Source: CAZBDU01 sp964490725
GTDB lineage: Bacteria > Spirochaetota > Spirochaetia > SZUA-6 > DRHE01
Direction of reading: 5' to 3'
DNA length: 43,425 nt
Assembly (NCBI GenBank): GCA_964490725.1
Contig: CAZBDU010000043.1
Span: 1 to 43,425, forward strand
The notes below the pieces were generated by a model, which had not been told where the DNA came from, searched no databases, and worked only from the letters and a program-made list of their open reading frames with translations. Positions 1 through 7,645 of the stretch are shown in pieces (position 1 is the stretch's first letter; every line of letters begins with the position of its first letter). The position numbers were made by a program, and so were the translations under genes.

Positions 1-435
1 CTTCAGGGCCTTGTCCGGGTTTACCCCGTCGTAGTATCTTCCGTCCACGATCATCACCGGCGCCATGGCGCAGGCGCCCACGCAGTTCACCCCCTGGAGC
101 GTGAAGAACCGGTCCTCGGTGGTGCCCCCTGGCGGGATACCGTATTCCTCGCAGATCGCCTCCTGGATGCGCGGCGCCCCCTTGAGGTGGCAGACCGTGC
201 CCATGCAGATCGTGACCTCGTGCTTCCCCTTCGGAGACAGGCGGAAGGAGGCATAGAACATGGCCACGCTGTACACGCGCATCAGCGGCACCTCCAGGGC
301 CCGGGCCAGCCTGCGCAGCTCCTCGGCCGGGAGGTAGCCGTGCTCGGCCTGCAGGTCCTGCATCATGGGGATGAGCATCCCCACCTCCCCGTCGTAGCTG
401 GCCACGATATCCTCAACAAGCTTCTCTTCGCTCAT
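1..435 (-). CDS. NuoE-like [2Fe-2S] subunit, C-terminus cut by window edge
   Basis: The frame is open from an ATG at 435 to the window edge, giving 145 codons without a stop. An AGGAGG-type ribosome site lies just upstream. The protein is the thioredoxin-like 24-kDa subunit of NADH dehydrogenase/hydrogenase/formate dehydrogenase complexes. It shows both halves of the [2Fe-2S] ligand set: ICMGTVCHLKG (CxxxxC) and VNCVGACAMAP (CxxxC). The family passes electrons between a NuoF-type flavoprotein and partner Fe-S proteins. It is the last visible gene of the cooS-cooF operon, so a NuoF-type gene probably follows outside the window. That would connect CO oxidation to NAD(P); this last step is inference. 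Confidence 0.88.
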   Translation of the reverse strand, partial: MSEEKLVEDIVASYDGEVGMLIPMMQDLQAEHGYLPAEELRRLARALEVPLMRVYSVAMFYASFRLSPKGKHEVTICMGTVCHLKGAPRIQEAICEEYGIPPGGTTEDRFFTLQGVNCVGACAMAPVMIVDGRYYDGVNPDKALK

Positions 436-482
436 CTTCCTCGTCCTCCTCGAGAAGGCTCATGACCGGCAACCGGTCAGCC

Positions 483-630
483 TCACACCGCCTCGATGGT
501 CACTTCCTTGCCCCGTCGCCGCAGCCCCTGCGCGTGGTCCACCTCCAGCACGAGCCGCGGGACGCTGGCCGCCCCGCCGGAGGCCCTCGATGCGGCAGGA
601 GCTTCCGACGCACACCGTCACCGTGGTCAT
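483..630 (-). pseudogene. Broken small [2Fe-2S] ferredoxin-like gene (apparent frameshift)
   Basis: An ATG at 630, 7 nt after the cooF stop, opens MTTVTVCVGSSCRIEG. This looks like the first CxxxxC half of a thioredoxin-like [2Fe-2S] ferredoxin. About 18 codons in, the GC-rich third-position pattern moves to another frame, which reads SGGAASVPRLVLEVDHAQG and stops at 483. Staying in the first frame instead gives a low-complexity tail ending near 463. No second cysteine pair is visible in either frame. It could be a decayed gene, a sequencing error, or a genuinely short protein of the first frame. It lies between cooF and the nuoE-like gene. Confidence 0.4.
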
Positions 631-637
631 GGCCGTC

Positions 638-1177
638 CTAGCGGACCTCCTCCCTGGCTCCAGACTCCTGGGCGGCCACCAGCCGCTCGGCTGCGGCGCG
701 CCGCTTGTCGCGGCTTCCCTCCTCCTCCTGCACGAAGGAAAGCGCCCGCGTCGGACAGGAGGAAACGCAGGCCGGCTTCAGACCCTTGGCCAGCCGCTGG
801 ATGCACAGGTCGCACTTCTGGGCCACCTTGCCGTCGGAGCGTACCCCCATCATGCCGAAGGGGCAGGCCTGGACGCACATGAAGCAGCCGATGCAGCGCT
901 CCTGGTCCACCAGCACGGGCTTTCCGTCGGCCTTGCGATGGACCGCCCCGGTGGGGCAGGCCAGCACGCAGGCCGGCTCTTCGCAGTGCTGGCAGGCCAC
1001 CGGCACGGGCCTGGACCGGAAGGCCTCCACGTTGATCCGGTAGCCGGGGTTCTCGCCGGCGGCCACTATCTTCTCGATGTCGCCCGCTTCAGAGTGCGCG
1101 ATGGCACAGGCCAGCTCACAGGTGTGGCAGCCCATGCAGCGCTCTATGTCTACTGTAATGCGTCTCGGTTGCGCCAT
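638..1177 (-). CDS. cooF: CooF-like polyferredoxin (four [4Fe-4S] clusters)
   Basis: This 179-aa protein starts at ATG 1177, only 5 nt after the cooS stop. It carries four ferredoxin cysteine groups in the CooF/HycB/DmsB order: CMGCHTCELAC, CQHCEEPACVLACP, CIGCFMCVQACP and CDLCIQRL followed by ACVSSCPTRAL. CooF accepts electrons from the CODH D-cluster and hands them to a partner oxidoreductase or hydrogenase. Here the downstream partner appears to be a NuoE-type complex rather than a CO-induced hydrogenase, none of whose subunits is seen. The C-terminal 40 residues are charged and rich in Glu, Arg and Ala. It belongs to the cooS operon. Confidence 0.93.
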   Translation of the reverse strand: MAQPRRITVDIERCMGCHTCELACAIAHSEAGDIEKIVAAGENPGYRINVEAFRSRPVPVACQHCEEPACVLACPTGAVHRKADGKPVLVDQERCIGCFMCVQACPFGMMGVRSDGKVAQKCDLCIQRLAKGLKPACVSSCPTRALSFVQEEEGSRDKRRAAAERLVAAQESGAREEVR

Positions 1178-1182
1178 GGTTC

Positions 1183-3108
1183 TCACTCCTCGGGCTTGAA
1201 GGGCTGCTCGTAGAGCATGGGCTTCAGCTTCAAAGCCTTGCGCTTCTTGTCGATGTGCCGCAGCATCATGTGGGCGGTCTCGATGGGGTCCTCCTGGAAG
1301 GCCCACTTGCCGCCGGTCTCCTGCTCGATCTCCTCGGTCAGGTACTTCAACAGGGCGGGGCTTCCCATCATGGGCAGGGGCTTGCCGATCACCGTGTACA
1401 CCCCGGAGGCCACGAAGTAGAAGCCGATGCACACCGCCTTCTCGCTCATCCACTCCGGCGCGGCCCCCGCCGCGGGGAGGTCGGAGATGTCGTTTCCCAG
1501 GCCACCCTCGGCCACCACGTTGGTCAGCACCCGCAGGATGCGGCTGTTGTCCAGGCAGGCGCCCATGTGCAGCACCGGCGGGATGCCCACCGCCTGGCAG
1601 ACCTCCTGCAGGCCCTTGCCCGCGTGCTTGAAGGCGGCCTCCGGCTGCATCAGGCCGTGCTTGGCGCAGGTGATGGAGTTGCAGCCGGTGGAGGCTACCA
1701 GCACGTCGTTGGCCAGAAGCTCCTTCACGATCTTGATGTGCCCCTCTTCGTACTCCACATTCGGGTTGGAGCAGCCCACCACGCCCGCCAGCCCCCGGAT
1801 GCGCCCGGCGATGATGGCATCGTTCAGCGGCCGGTAGGTGGAGCGGTACTTGCCGCCCAGGAAGTCGAACACGCTCTCGGAGCTGAAGCCCGCCACCAGG
1901 TCCTCCGAGATGCTGGGGATGTTCGGCTTGTGCCCGTTGCGGTTGGGGAAGTTGTCGATGGCCGCCTCCAGGATCTGCATGGCGATGGGCACGGCCTTGT
2001 CCTCGTGGAACTCGATGTGGTCGAACCCGGGCATCTTGGCCTTGGGGGAGGTGCTGACCAGCTTGGTGTGATACTTCTTGGCCGTGTTCTCCAGGCCCGG
2101 CCATATGCACTGGACGTCCACCACCATCATGTCCACCACCCCGGTCATGATGGCCAGCTCCTGCTGCATGTAGCTTCCCGCCAGGGGGATGCCGTGGCGC
2201 ATCATGATCTCATTCGCGGTGCAGCAGATGCCGGAAAGGTTGATTCCCTTGGCGCCCTTCGCTTCGGCCTTCTTGGTGAGCTCCTCGTTGCGGGAGACGA
2301 TGGCGATGATGTCCGACAGGGTGGGCTCGTGGCCGTGGACCACCACGTTGACGTAGTCTTCCTTCAGAACCCCCAGGTTGGCCCTGGTGCGCAGGGGCTT
2401 GGGCAGGCTGAAGATGGCGTCCGACAGCTCGGTGCCGATCATCGAACCGCCCCATCCGTCGGCCAGAGAGGTGCGCAGGCCCTGCTTGATGATGTTCTTG
2501 TAGTCGGCGTCCACGCCGATGTGGGTGCGGTGCATGGACTCGACGATCTCCCGATCCACCGAGCGAGGCGTGATCCCCAGCTTCTTCCACAGGGCCACCC
2601 GGGCGGCGGGGGCGGTACCGGCCATGCGGACCGTTCCCTCCTGCTGGCCGAACTCCAGAAGCGCCGCCTTTGCCGCCTCCCCGGCGAGCTGCTTTGTGTC
2701 CTTTCCGTCCGCCTTGATTCCGTAGATCTCCGCAAAGCGGGCCAGCTTCTCCGGGCTCTTCACCGTGTAGTCGCTTCCGGGATCCTCGGCGATCATCTTC
2801 AGCGTATGCACCACGTCCCGGCCGTGGTCCGAGTGAGCCGCCGCCCCGGCGGCGATCATCCTGGCCAGGTGACGGGCAGGGATCGTGTCCGCCGTGGCGC
2901 CGCAGACGCCCACCTTCGGCCCGTTGCCGAACGGGTCGATCCGGCACGGTCCCATGCTGCAGTGCCGGCAGCACAGCCCTAGAGTACCAAAGCCGCACTG
3001 AGGCTGCTGGGCATCGTAGCGGTCCCACACGGTCTGAAGACCTTCGGTGGCGGCATGTTTGATCATGGCTTGCGTCGCGAGGTCCGCGTACTTCAGTTCT
3101 CTGGCCAT
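1183..3108 (-). CDS. cooS: Anaerobic Ni-Fe carbon monoxide dehydrogenase catalytic subunit, copy 1
   Basis: The protein has 641 aa, the usual CooS length. It oxidises CO with water to CO2, two electrons and two protons, in the cytoplasm. The N-terminal ligands match the D- and B-clusters: Cys38, Cys46, Cys47, Cys50, Cys55 and Cys69. C-cluster ligands are present in VHGHEPTLSD, GICCTAN, VVDVQC, VGCSNPN, STGCNSITC and HMGACLDNS. The start ATG at 3108 follows GGAGGTTTATCC; a 23-residue upstream extension of the frame has no such site. A second copy of equal length (13489-15414) lies on the opposite strand. This copy heads an operon with cooF and a nuoE-like gene, so it is probably the energy-conserving or NAD(P)-reducing CODH. 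Confidence 0.98.
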   Translation of the reverse strand: MARELKYADLATQAMIKHAATEGLQTVWDRYDAQQPQCGFGTLGLCCRHCSMGPCRIDPFGNGPKVGVCGATADTIPARHLARMIAAGAAAHSDHGRDVVHTLKMIAEDPGSDYTVKSPEKLARFAEIYGIKADGKDTKQLAGEAAKAALLEFGQQEGTVRMAGTAPAARVALWKKLGITPRSVDREIVESMHRTHIGVDADYKNIIKQGLRTSLADGWGGSMIGTELSDAIFSLPKPLRTRANLGVLKEDYVNVVVHGHEPTLSDIIAIVSRNEELTKKAEAKGAKGINLSGICCTANEIMMRHGIPLAGSYMQQELAIMTGVVDMMVVDVQCIWPGLENTAKKYHTKLVSTSPKAKMPGFDHIEFHEDKAVPIAMQILEAAIDNFPNRNGHKPNIPSISEDLVAGFSSESVFDFLGGKYRSTYRPLNDAIIAGRIRGLAGVVGCSNPNVEYEEGHIKIVKELLANDVLVASTGCNSITCAKHGLMQPEAAFKHAGKGLQEVCQAVGIPPVLHMGACLDNSRILRVLTNVVAEGGLGNDISDLPAAGAAPEWMSEKAVCIGFYFVASGVYTVIGKPLPMMGSPALLKYLTEEIEQETGGKWAFQEDPIETAHMMLRHIDKKRKALKLKPMLYEQPFKPEE

Positions 3109-3528
3109 GGATAAACCTCCAAAAAATGTTTTCGCTGTCGGAAGACGCTCATCCTGCGCTACCGGCCGCCCCCGCACAGGGGCACGCCGGGCAGACCGGC
3201 ACCGGCCTGCTGCTGTTCAATCCAAACCACTACACGAGGGAGCCTGAAGCTCTCGAATATGGCGAAACGCCCGCTTCGCGTTACCCGGATCCCTTCCGTC
3301 TTTCTCCCCGCCTGTTCACAGGTTGCCTCAAGCACAAGGGAGGCCGTACCGGCAAATGCAGCCGCCGATTCGACCTTCCCTGGATGTCCAGAAGGTAGGT
3401 TGATGGGTCCGAGGTTGTGATCGGGCAGCGATACACGCTCCTCACCTCTTGGTCCGACAATCGGATGCTTCAGTGTACACCCGACCGCCCATCTCATGCA
3501 ATAGGTTCAATAGTCTTTCGCTAATATA
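3109..3528 (-). other. 420-nt leader/intergenic region upstream of cooS copy 1
   Basis: I see no convincing gene. A 112-codon open frame on the minus strand (3159-3497) resembles no family I know. On the minus strand there is a weak candidate promoter, TTGCAT (3501-3496), an 18-nt spacer and TACACT (3477-3472). It would leave a leader of about 360 nt. That leader holds several short inverted repeats: TCCGA-ttg-TCGGA, GCCTC with GAGGC, GCGAA with TTCGC, and GCCCC with GGGGC close to cooS. A structured regulatory leader is possible; no named riboswitch class was recognised. Confidence 0.4.
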
Positions 3529-3557
3529 TAGGTATCGGAATGGATCCGATATACCTA
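3529..3557 (-). terminator. Terminator-like inverted repeat after cooC
   Basis: TAGGTA-TCGGA pairs with TCCGA-TACCTA around an ATGGA loop, with a 2-nt TA bulge, giving an 11-bp stem. It begins 12 nt past the cooC stop. On the cooC strand it is followed by TATATTAG rather than a clean T run, so termination may be weak. A protein-binding palindrome is an alternative. Confidence 0.45.
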
Positions 3558-3568
3558 CGGCGGCCACC

Positions 3569-4333
3569 CTATTTAGCACCCAGCCTGCGCACTAGCTCCT
3601 CCGCCTGCGCCAGCGGCTCGCCGTCCAGGGTCAGCACCGAGCTCCGCCCGGTGTTGATCCCTCGGATGGCCTCCGAATAGGACAGGAACCCCAAGAGCTC
3701 CAGCCCGTCGGTGTTGTCGCGGATGAACCGCTCCTCCTCGGCAGACTGCACCTTGTTGCCGGCCACGGCGATCCGCCGGATGCCGATGTCCCCGGCCAGC
3801 TTCCGGATGCGGTGAGCGGTCTCGATGCTGGTGCGGCTGGGCTCCACCACCACCACCATGGCGTCCACGCCGATGGCGGTGCCGCGGCCCAGGTGCTCGA
3901 TACCAGCCTCCATGTCCAGTATCACCCAGTCCTTCAGGTTGACCATGCTGTGCCCCAGCAGGCTCTTCAGGAAGGCGTTCTCTGGACAGGCGCAGCCGCC
4001 CCCGCCGGTGGTGATGGTACCCATCACCAGCAGCCGGATGCCCTGCTGCTCCACCCAGAAGCGCTCGGGGACGTCGTCCACCTTGGGGTTCATGGTGAAG
4101 AAGGGGGCGGGCTGGCCCACGTTCGTGCCGGTGCGCTCCGCGATCAGCTCCTTCATCTCCACGATGGGGGTGATCGAGCGCTCCGCGGGAATTTCCAGGA
4201 GGGTGGCCAGGTTCATATCGGGATCGGCATCGATCAGCAGCACCGGGTGGCCCAGGCTGCGGGCCACGCGCCCCATCAACGCCGAAATCGTACTCTTGCC
4301 AACGCCACCTTTTCCGGTGACAGCGATCTTCAT
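3569..4333 (-). CDS. cooC: CooC-type nickel-insertion ATPase for CODH maturation
   Basis: This 254-aa MinD/SIMIBI-class ATPase begins MKIAVTGKGGVGKST, with the deviant Walker A at residues 7-15. The metal-binding CxC of CooC1 is at Cys114 and Cys116 in GGGCACPEN. DADPDMN follows the first strand and VILDMEAG is the Walker B region. CooC1 dimers bind nickel and use ATP to activate CooS at the C-cluster. It lies upstream of cooS copy 1 in the same direction but is separated by a hairpin and a long leader. It has its own strong promoter, whose expected transcript start falls 2-3 nt before the ATG, and no ribosome site is visible (probable leaderless mRNA). Confidence 0.95.
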   Translation of the reverse strand: MKIAVTGKGGVGKSTISALMGRVARSLGHPVLLIDADPDMNLATLLEIPAERSITPIVEMKELIAERTGTNVGQPAPFFTMNPKVDDVPERFWVEQQGIRLLVMGTITTGGGGCACPENAFLKSLLGHSMVNLKDWVILDMEAGIEHLGRGTAIGVDAMVVVVEPSRTSIETAHRIRKLAGDIGIRRIAVAGNKVQSAEEERFIRDNTDGLELLGFLSYSEAIRGINTGRSSVLTLDGEPLAQAEELVRRLGAK

Positions 4334-4342
4334 ATCGCGGCC

Positions 4343-4370
4343 AGTATAGCCGAAAGCGGGAAAATGTCAA
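4343..4370 (-). promoter_or_regulatory. Sigma70-type promoter of cooC, giving a near-leaderless mRNA
   Basis: The minus strand reads TTGACA (4370-4365), a 16-nt spacer, then TATACT (4348-4343). Transcription should start about 7 nt downstream, near 4336-4335, while the cooC ATG is at 4333. The bases between are GGCCGCGAT, with no Shine-Dalgarno match. Confidence 0.75.
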
Positions 4371-4541
4371 ACACCCCGGTTTGGGCGTTTGGGCGGCGAT
4401 TGGGAGCGCGGCGGGCCCGCGGGGAGCAAGGCGGCGGGGGCGCGGGTGGCGGAGGCCGCGGCGGCGGACCGGACGGTTGCCGGTGGCCGGGCAGTCGCGG
4501 CATTCTACTACTAAAGGGCGACGGATGGGAGCAAGACAGCC

Positions 4542-5327
4542 GTGATCAAGGTCGGCACCTGCGGCCAGCAGCGGTTCACCCCACCGCCGGGGTGGCGCGA
4601 GCGCCATGCCAGCAGGCTGGCCGCCTTTGCGGCGTCCTTCCCGCTCCTGGAGCTGAACAGCACCTTCTACCGCCTGCCCCGGGTCTCCACCGCCGAGCGC
4701 TGGCGAACAGAGGCCCCGGAATCGTTCGAGTTCACCCTCAAGGCCTGGCAGGCGATAACCCACCCGGCGGACAGCCCCACCTGGCGCTCCTCGCGCCTGC
4801 ACCTGGACGCCGGCCAGCGGCAAGGGTTCGGATTCCTGCGCCTGAACGACTCCACCCGCGGCGCCTGGGCGCAGACCATGGCGGTGGCGGCGGCCCTGCG
4901 CGCCCGGGTGTGCCTCCTGCAGACCCCGGCCCGCTTCGGCTGCACGGAAGAGCACCGGCGCAACCTGCGCTCCTTCCTGGAGACGGTGGACCGAGGCGGG
5001 CTCACCCTGGCCTGGGAGCCCCGGGGCGATTGGCACGAGCATCCCCCGCTGGTGGCCGAGCTCTGCCGCCGGCTGGATCTGGTGCACGTGGTGGACCCCC
5101 TGCGCCGGGAGCCCCTCTCGCAGGGACCGGCGGCCTACCTGCGCCTGCACGGGCTGAACCGCCGCGAGCACGACTACGACTACGACTACTCAGAGGAGGA
5201 GCTCCGCCTCCTGCTCGAGCGGCTGTGCGCCCTGGAGAGGCGCTTCCAGACCGTGTACTGCCTGTTCAACAACTTCGCCATGTACGCGAACGCGGCCAGG
5301 CTCCTGCAGCTGCTGGGGGCCGGATGA
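4542..5327 (+). CDS. DUF72 (YecE-like) family protein
   Basis: This 261-aa protein starts with GTG. The N-terminal KVGTCGQQ, the ELNSTFYRLP segment, FEFTLKAWQAITHP and the C-terminal VYCLFNNFAMYANA match the DUF72 TIM-barrel family (YecE). The family is widespread and its biochemical role is not established. A GGGAGC motif about 10 nt upstream is the best ribosome site. It ends 89 nt before the octaheme cytochrome gene, so the two may be co-transcribed, but no functional link is known. About 200 nt of GC-rich sequence separates it from the divergent cooC, and no clear promoter was seen there. Confidence 0.85.
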   Translation: MIKVGTCGQQRFTPPPGWRERHASRLAAFAASFPLLELNSTFYRLPRVSTAERWRTEAPESFEFTLKAWQAITHPADSPTWRSSRLHLDAGQRQGFGFLRLNDSTRGAWAQTMAVAAALRARVCLLQTPARFGCTEEHRRNLRSFLETVDRGGLTLAWEPRGDWHEHPPLVAELCRRLDLVHVVDPLRREPLSQGPAAYLRLHGLNRREHDYDYDYSEEELRLLLERLCALERRFQTVYCLFNNFAMYANAARLLQLLGAG

Positions 5328-5416
5328 GGGCAGCCTCCCCCCGGGCGGGGAGGCGGAATCCCTTGCAGCGCCGACTGCGCGGATCGATACTCAATAGCAG
5401 GGGGGAGGAGGCTGCC

Positions 5417-6826
5417 ATGAACGGAAAACACGCGCTCCTGCTGCTCTGCGTGCTGATCCCTCTCCGGCTGCCGGCAGAGGGAGTCGCCGAGCCGGCGCAC
5501 CCGGAAGCGGCGGAGATCGACCTCTCCGACCCCTGCCTGGCCTGCCACGACGGGGTGAGCCCCGGGATCGTGCAAACCTTCCGCCTGAGCAGGCACGCCT
5601 TCGCCGGGGTGAGCTGCGCCTCCTGCCACAGCGCCCGTGACGGGGACCCGTCCGGGACGGAGCACTTCGGCGCCACCGTCACCACGGTGCCTTCCCCCGC
5701 CTACTGCGGACAGTGCCACCCCGGGGAGGTGGCGCAGAACGGTCGCTCCAAGCACGCCTGGACCGCCTTCATCGGCAACCTGAAGCCGTACTACCAGAAG
5801 GCCAGGTCCCTGGGGCTGGACCCGCTCAGCCAGGAAACGGCCCGCCGGCTGGATCCGCAGGAAATGGCCCGGCGCACGGTCTCGGCTCTCTTTCCGGACA
5901 GCGGCCTGCTGGAGAAGATCGGCCTTTTGGAGGAGAGCGGATACTCCCACGGAAACATCCCCCTGGGGTGCGCCCGGTGTCATGGTTCCTTCCTCCTCGC
6001 CACCGGGGAGGGGAAACTGGCGGGATGGCCCAACAACGGGGTGGGCAGGGTTAATCCGGACGGGACTCTGGGCTCCTGCTCGGCCTGCCACACCCGCCAT
6101 CGCTTCAGCGTCGCCGAGGCCCGCAAGCCTCACACCTGCGGCCAGTGCCATCTGGGCCCGGACCATCCACAGATCGAGATCTACCAGGAGTCCAAGCACG
6201 GCAACATCTTTGCCGCCCGGGGTGGGGAGTGGAGCTGGGAGGAGCCGGCCGGCCAGTGGGGGCCGCGGGACATCGAGGCCCCCACCTGCGCCACCTGCCA
6301 CTTCAGCGGCTTTGGCGGCAAGCTCCAGACCACCCACGATGTGGGCGAACGCCTGTACTGGGAGCTGCAGGCGCCGGCCTCCGTGCCCCAGTGGAAGAAC
6401 GCCGATCAGGTGCAGGACCTGGTGCTCCAGCGGGTGCCGGATCCCCAGGGCGCTTCAGAGGGCCGGGCCAGGATGAAGTCGGTGTGCGGGCAGTGCCACG
6501 CGGGCAGCTGGATCGACGGCTACTTCGAGCAGTTCGACGCCGTGGTCCGGGACTACAACCTGCTCTGGGAGCGGGCCGACGGGCTGCTTCGGGAGGCCTA
6601 TGCCGAAGGCCTGGCGGACCCGGCCAACCCCCTGGACGAGACCCCGGAGGTTCTGCACTACCTCATCTGGCACCACTCCGGGAGGCGCTGGCGCATGGGC
6701 GCCGCGATGATGGGACCGGACTGGACCAACTGGAACGGGGCCATCGACACGGTCACCATCAACCTCGGCGCCATGATCGACGACCTGGAGGCGCGAAGGG
6801 AACTGAAGGAGCTGTCCGGACGCTAG
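5417..6826 (+). CDS. Octaheme c-type cytochrome, HAO-like family
   Basis: The ATG at 5417 follows GGGGGAGGAGG. The 469-aa product starts with a Sec signal peptide (MNGKHALLLLCVLIPL) and should be exported. It has eight CxxCH haem sites, in order CLACH, CASCH, CGQCH, CARCH, CSACH, CGQCH, CATCH and CGQCH. Spacing and conserved segments (GVSPGIVQTFRLSRHA; SKHGNIFAARGG) fit the hydroxylamine oxidoreductase-like multihaem family. Members reduce or oxidise small nitrogen compounds or act as electron carriers. I cannot tell from sequence whether the HAO P460 tyrosine is present, so the substrate is unknown. It is convergent with fdhD, 9 nt away. Confidence 0.88.
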   Translation: MNGKHALLLLCVLIPLRLPAEGVAEPAHPEAAEIDLSDPCLACHDGVSPGIVQTFRLSRHAFAGVSCASCHSARDGDPSGTEHFGATVTTVPSPAYCGQCHPGEVAQNGRSKHAWTAFIGNLKPYYQKARSLGLDPLSQETARRLDPQEMARRTVSALFPDSGLLEKIGLLEESGYSHGNIPLGCARCHGSFLLATGEGKLAGWPNNGVGRVNPDGTLGSCSACHTRHRFSVAEARKPHTCGQCHLGPDHPQIEIYQESKHGNIFAARGGEWSWEEPAGQWGPRDIEAPTCATCHFSGFGGKLQTTHDVGERLYWELQAPASVPQWKNADQVQDLVLQRVPDPQGASEGRARMKSVCGQCHAGSWIDGYFEQFDAVVRDYNLLWERADGLLREAYAEGLADPANPLDETPEVLHYLIWHHSGRRWRMGAAMMGPDWTNWNGAIDTVTINLGAMIDDLEARRELKELSGR

Positions 6827-6835
6827 CGGCGAGTC

Positions 6836-7645
6836 CTATTCCGCCCCGCCGTCCGGGGCCACCCGCTCGGGGGCGCTGTAGAGGTTCATGCGCTTGCCCC
6901 GGGCGAAGCCCACCAGGGTCAGCCCCGCCTGCCTGGCCAGGGCCACGCTGCGGTCCGTGGGAGCCCCGGGGGAGACCACCACCGGCACGCCGGCGCGGCA
7001 AGCCTTGCGCACCACCTCGGAGGTGAGCCGCCCGCTGGAGAGCAGGACCTTCCCGGCGAAGGAGCCTCCTGCGGCCAGCTGGTGGCCGATCACCTTGTCG
7101 ATGGCATTGTGCCGGCCGATGTCCTCGCGAAACACCAGGATCCCATCGCGGTCCGCCAGCGCCGCCCCGTGCACGCCCCCGGTGCTGCGGTGCAGCTCCG
7201 AGCGGCGGGTGAGCTCCCGCACCAGCGCGCTCAGCAGCGCCGCCGCGAAGGGCTTCTCCGAGGCGGGAGCAATGCGGCCGGGCGGCTCCGCGGCTCCTGC
7301 CGGCGTCTCCTCCCCGCGGCCCTCCTCCGGGCCCCCGCCGCAGCCCGGCAGGATCTCCCGATTCAGGAGCGGGAGCCTGGAGCCTTCCACCGGTCTGGCC
7401 AGCTTCACGAAGGCGGTCCAGGTAGCGCGGTTCACCACCACCGACAGCAGATCCCCTGCCCCCTCGATCAGCCCGGAGGTGAACAGGAACCCCAGCACCA
7501 GCTCCTCCAGGTCCGCCGGCGAGCAGGCGATCGTCACCAGCCTCTGCTCCGGGGTCAGCACCTGGAGGGCGATCTCCTCGGTCAGCAGGTCCTCCACAGG
7601 GCCGGCTCCGGAGGGGTCGATGCGAACGATGCGGACGGACTTCAC
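6836..7645 (-). CDS. fdhD: FdhD sulfur carrier/transferase for formate dehydrogenase
   Basis: This 269-aa protein has the FdhD fold signatures: LTEEIALQVL and FLFTSGLIEG near the N-terminus, TGGVHGAAL, then EDIGRHNAIDKVIG and LLSSGRLTSEVV. FdhD passes sulfur from IscS to the bis-MGD cofactor of formate dehydrogenase, which is encoded at 19809-22511. The cysteine loop reads PGCGGGP, so only one of the two loop cysteines of the E. coli protein is kept. A Gly/Glu/Pro-rich insertion of about 25 residues follows it. The GTG start overlaps the mobA stop as GTGA, so the two genes are translationally coupled. Confidence 0.95.
   Translation of the reverse strand: MKSVRIVRIDPSGAGPVEDLLTEEIALQVLTPEQRLVTIACSPADLEELVLGFLFTSGLIEGAGDLLSVVVNRATWTAFVKLARPVEGSRLPLLNREILPGCGGGPEEGRGEETPAGAAEPPGRIAPASEKPFAAALLSALVRELTRRSELHRSTGGVHGAALADRDGILVFREDIGRHNAIDKVIGHQLAAGGSFAGKVLLSSGRLTSEVVRKACRAGVPVVVSPGAPTDRSVALARQAGLTLVGFARGKRMNLYSAPERVAPDGGAE

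Noticed and set aside
638..2110. A 490-codon minus-strand frame that includes CooF at its end
   Set aside because: The first 310 codons are an out-of-frame reading of cooS. CooF starts at ATG 1177, just after the cooS stop.
3812..6826. A 1004-codon plus-strand open frame running through cooC's complement into the cytochrome gene
   Set aside because: Only the part from ATG 5417 is real. The earlier part is the reverse complement of cooC and the wrong frame of the DUF72 gene, with low-complexity composition.
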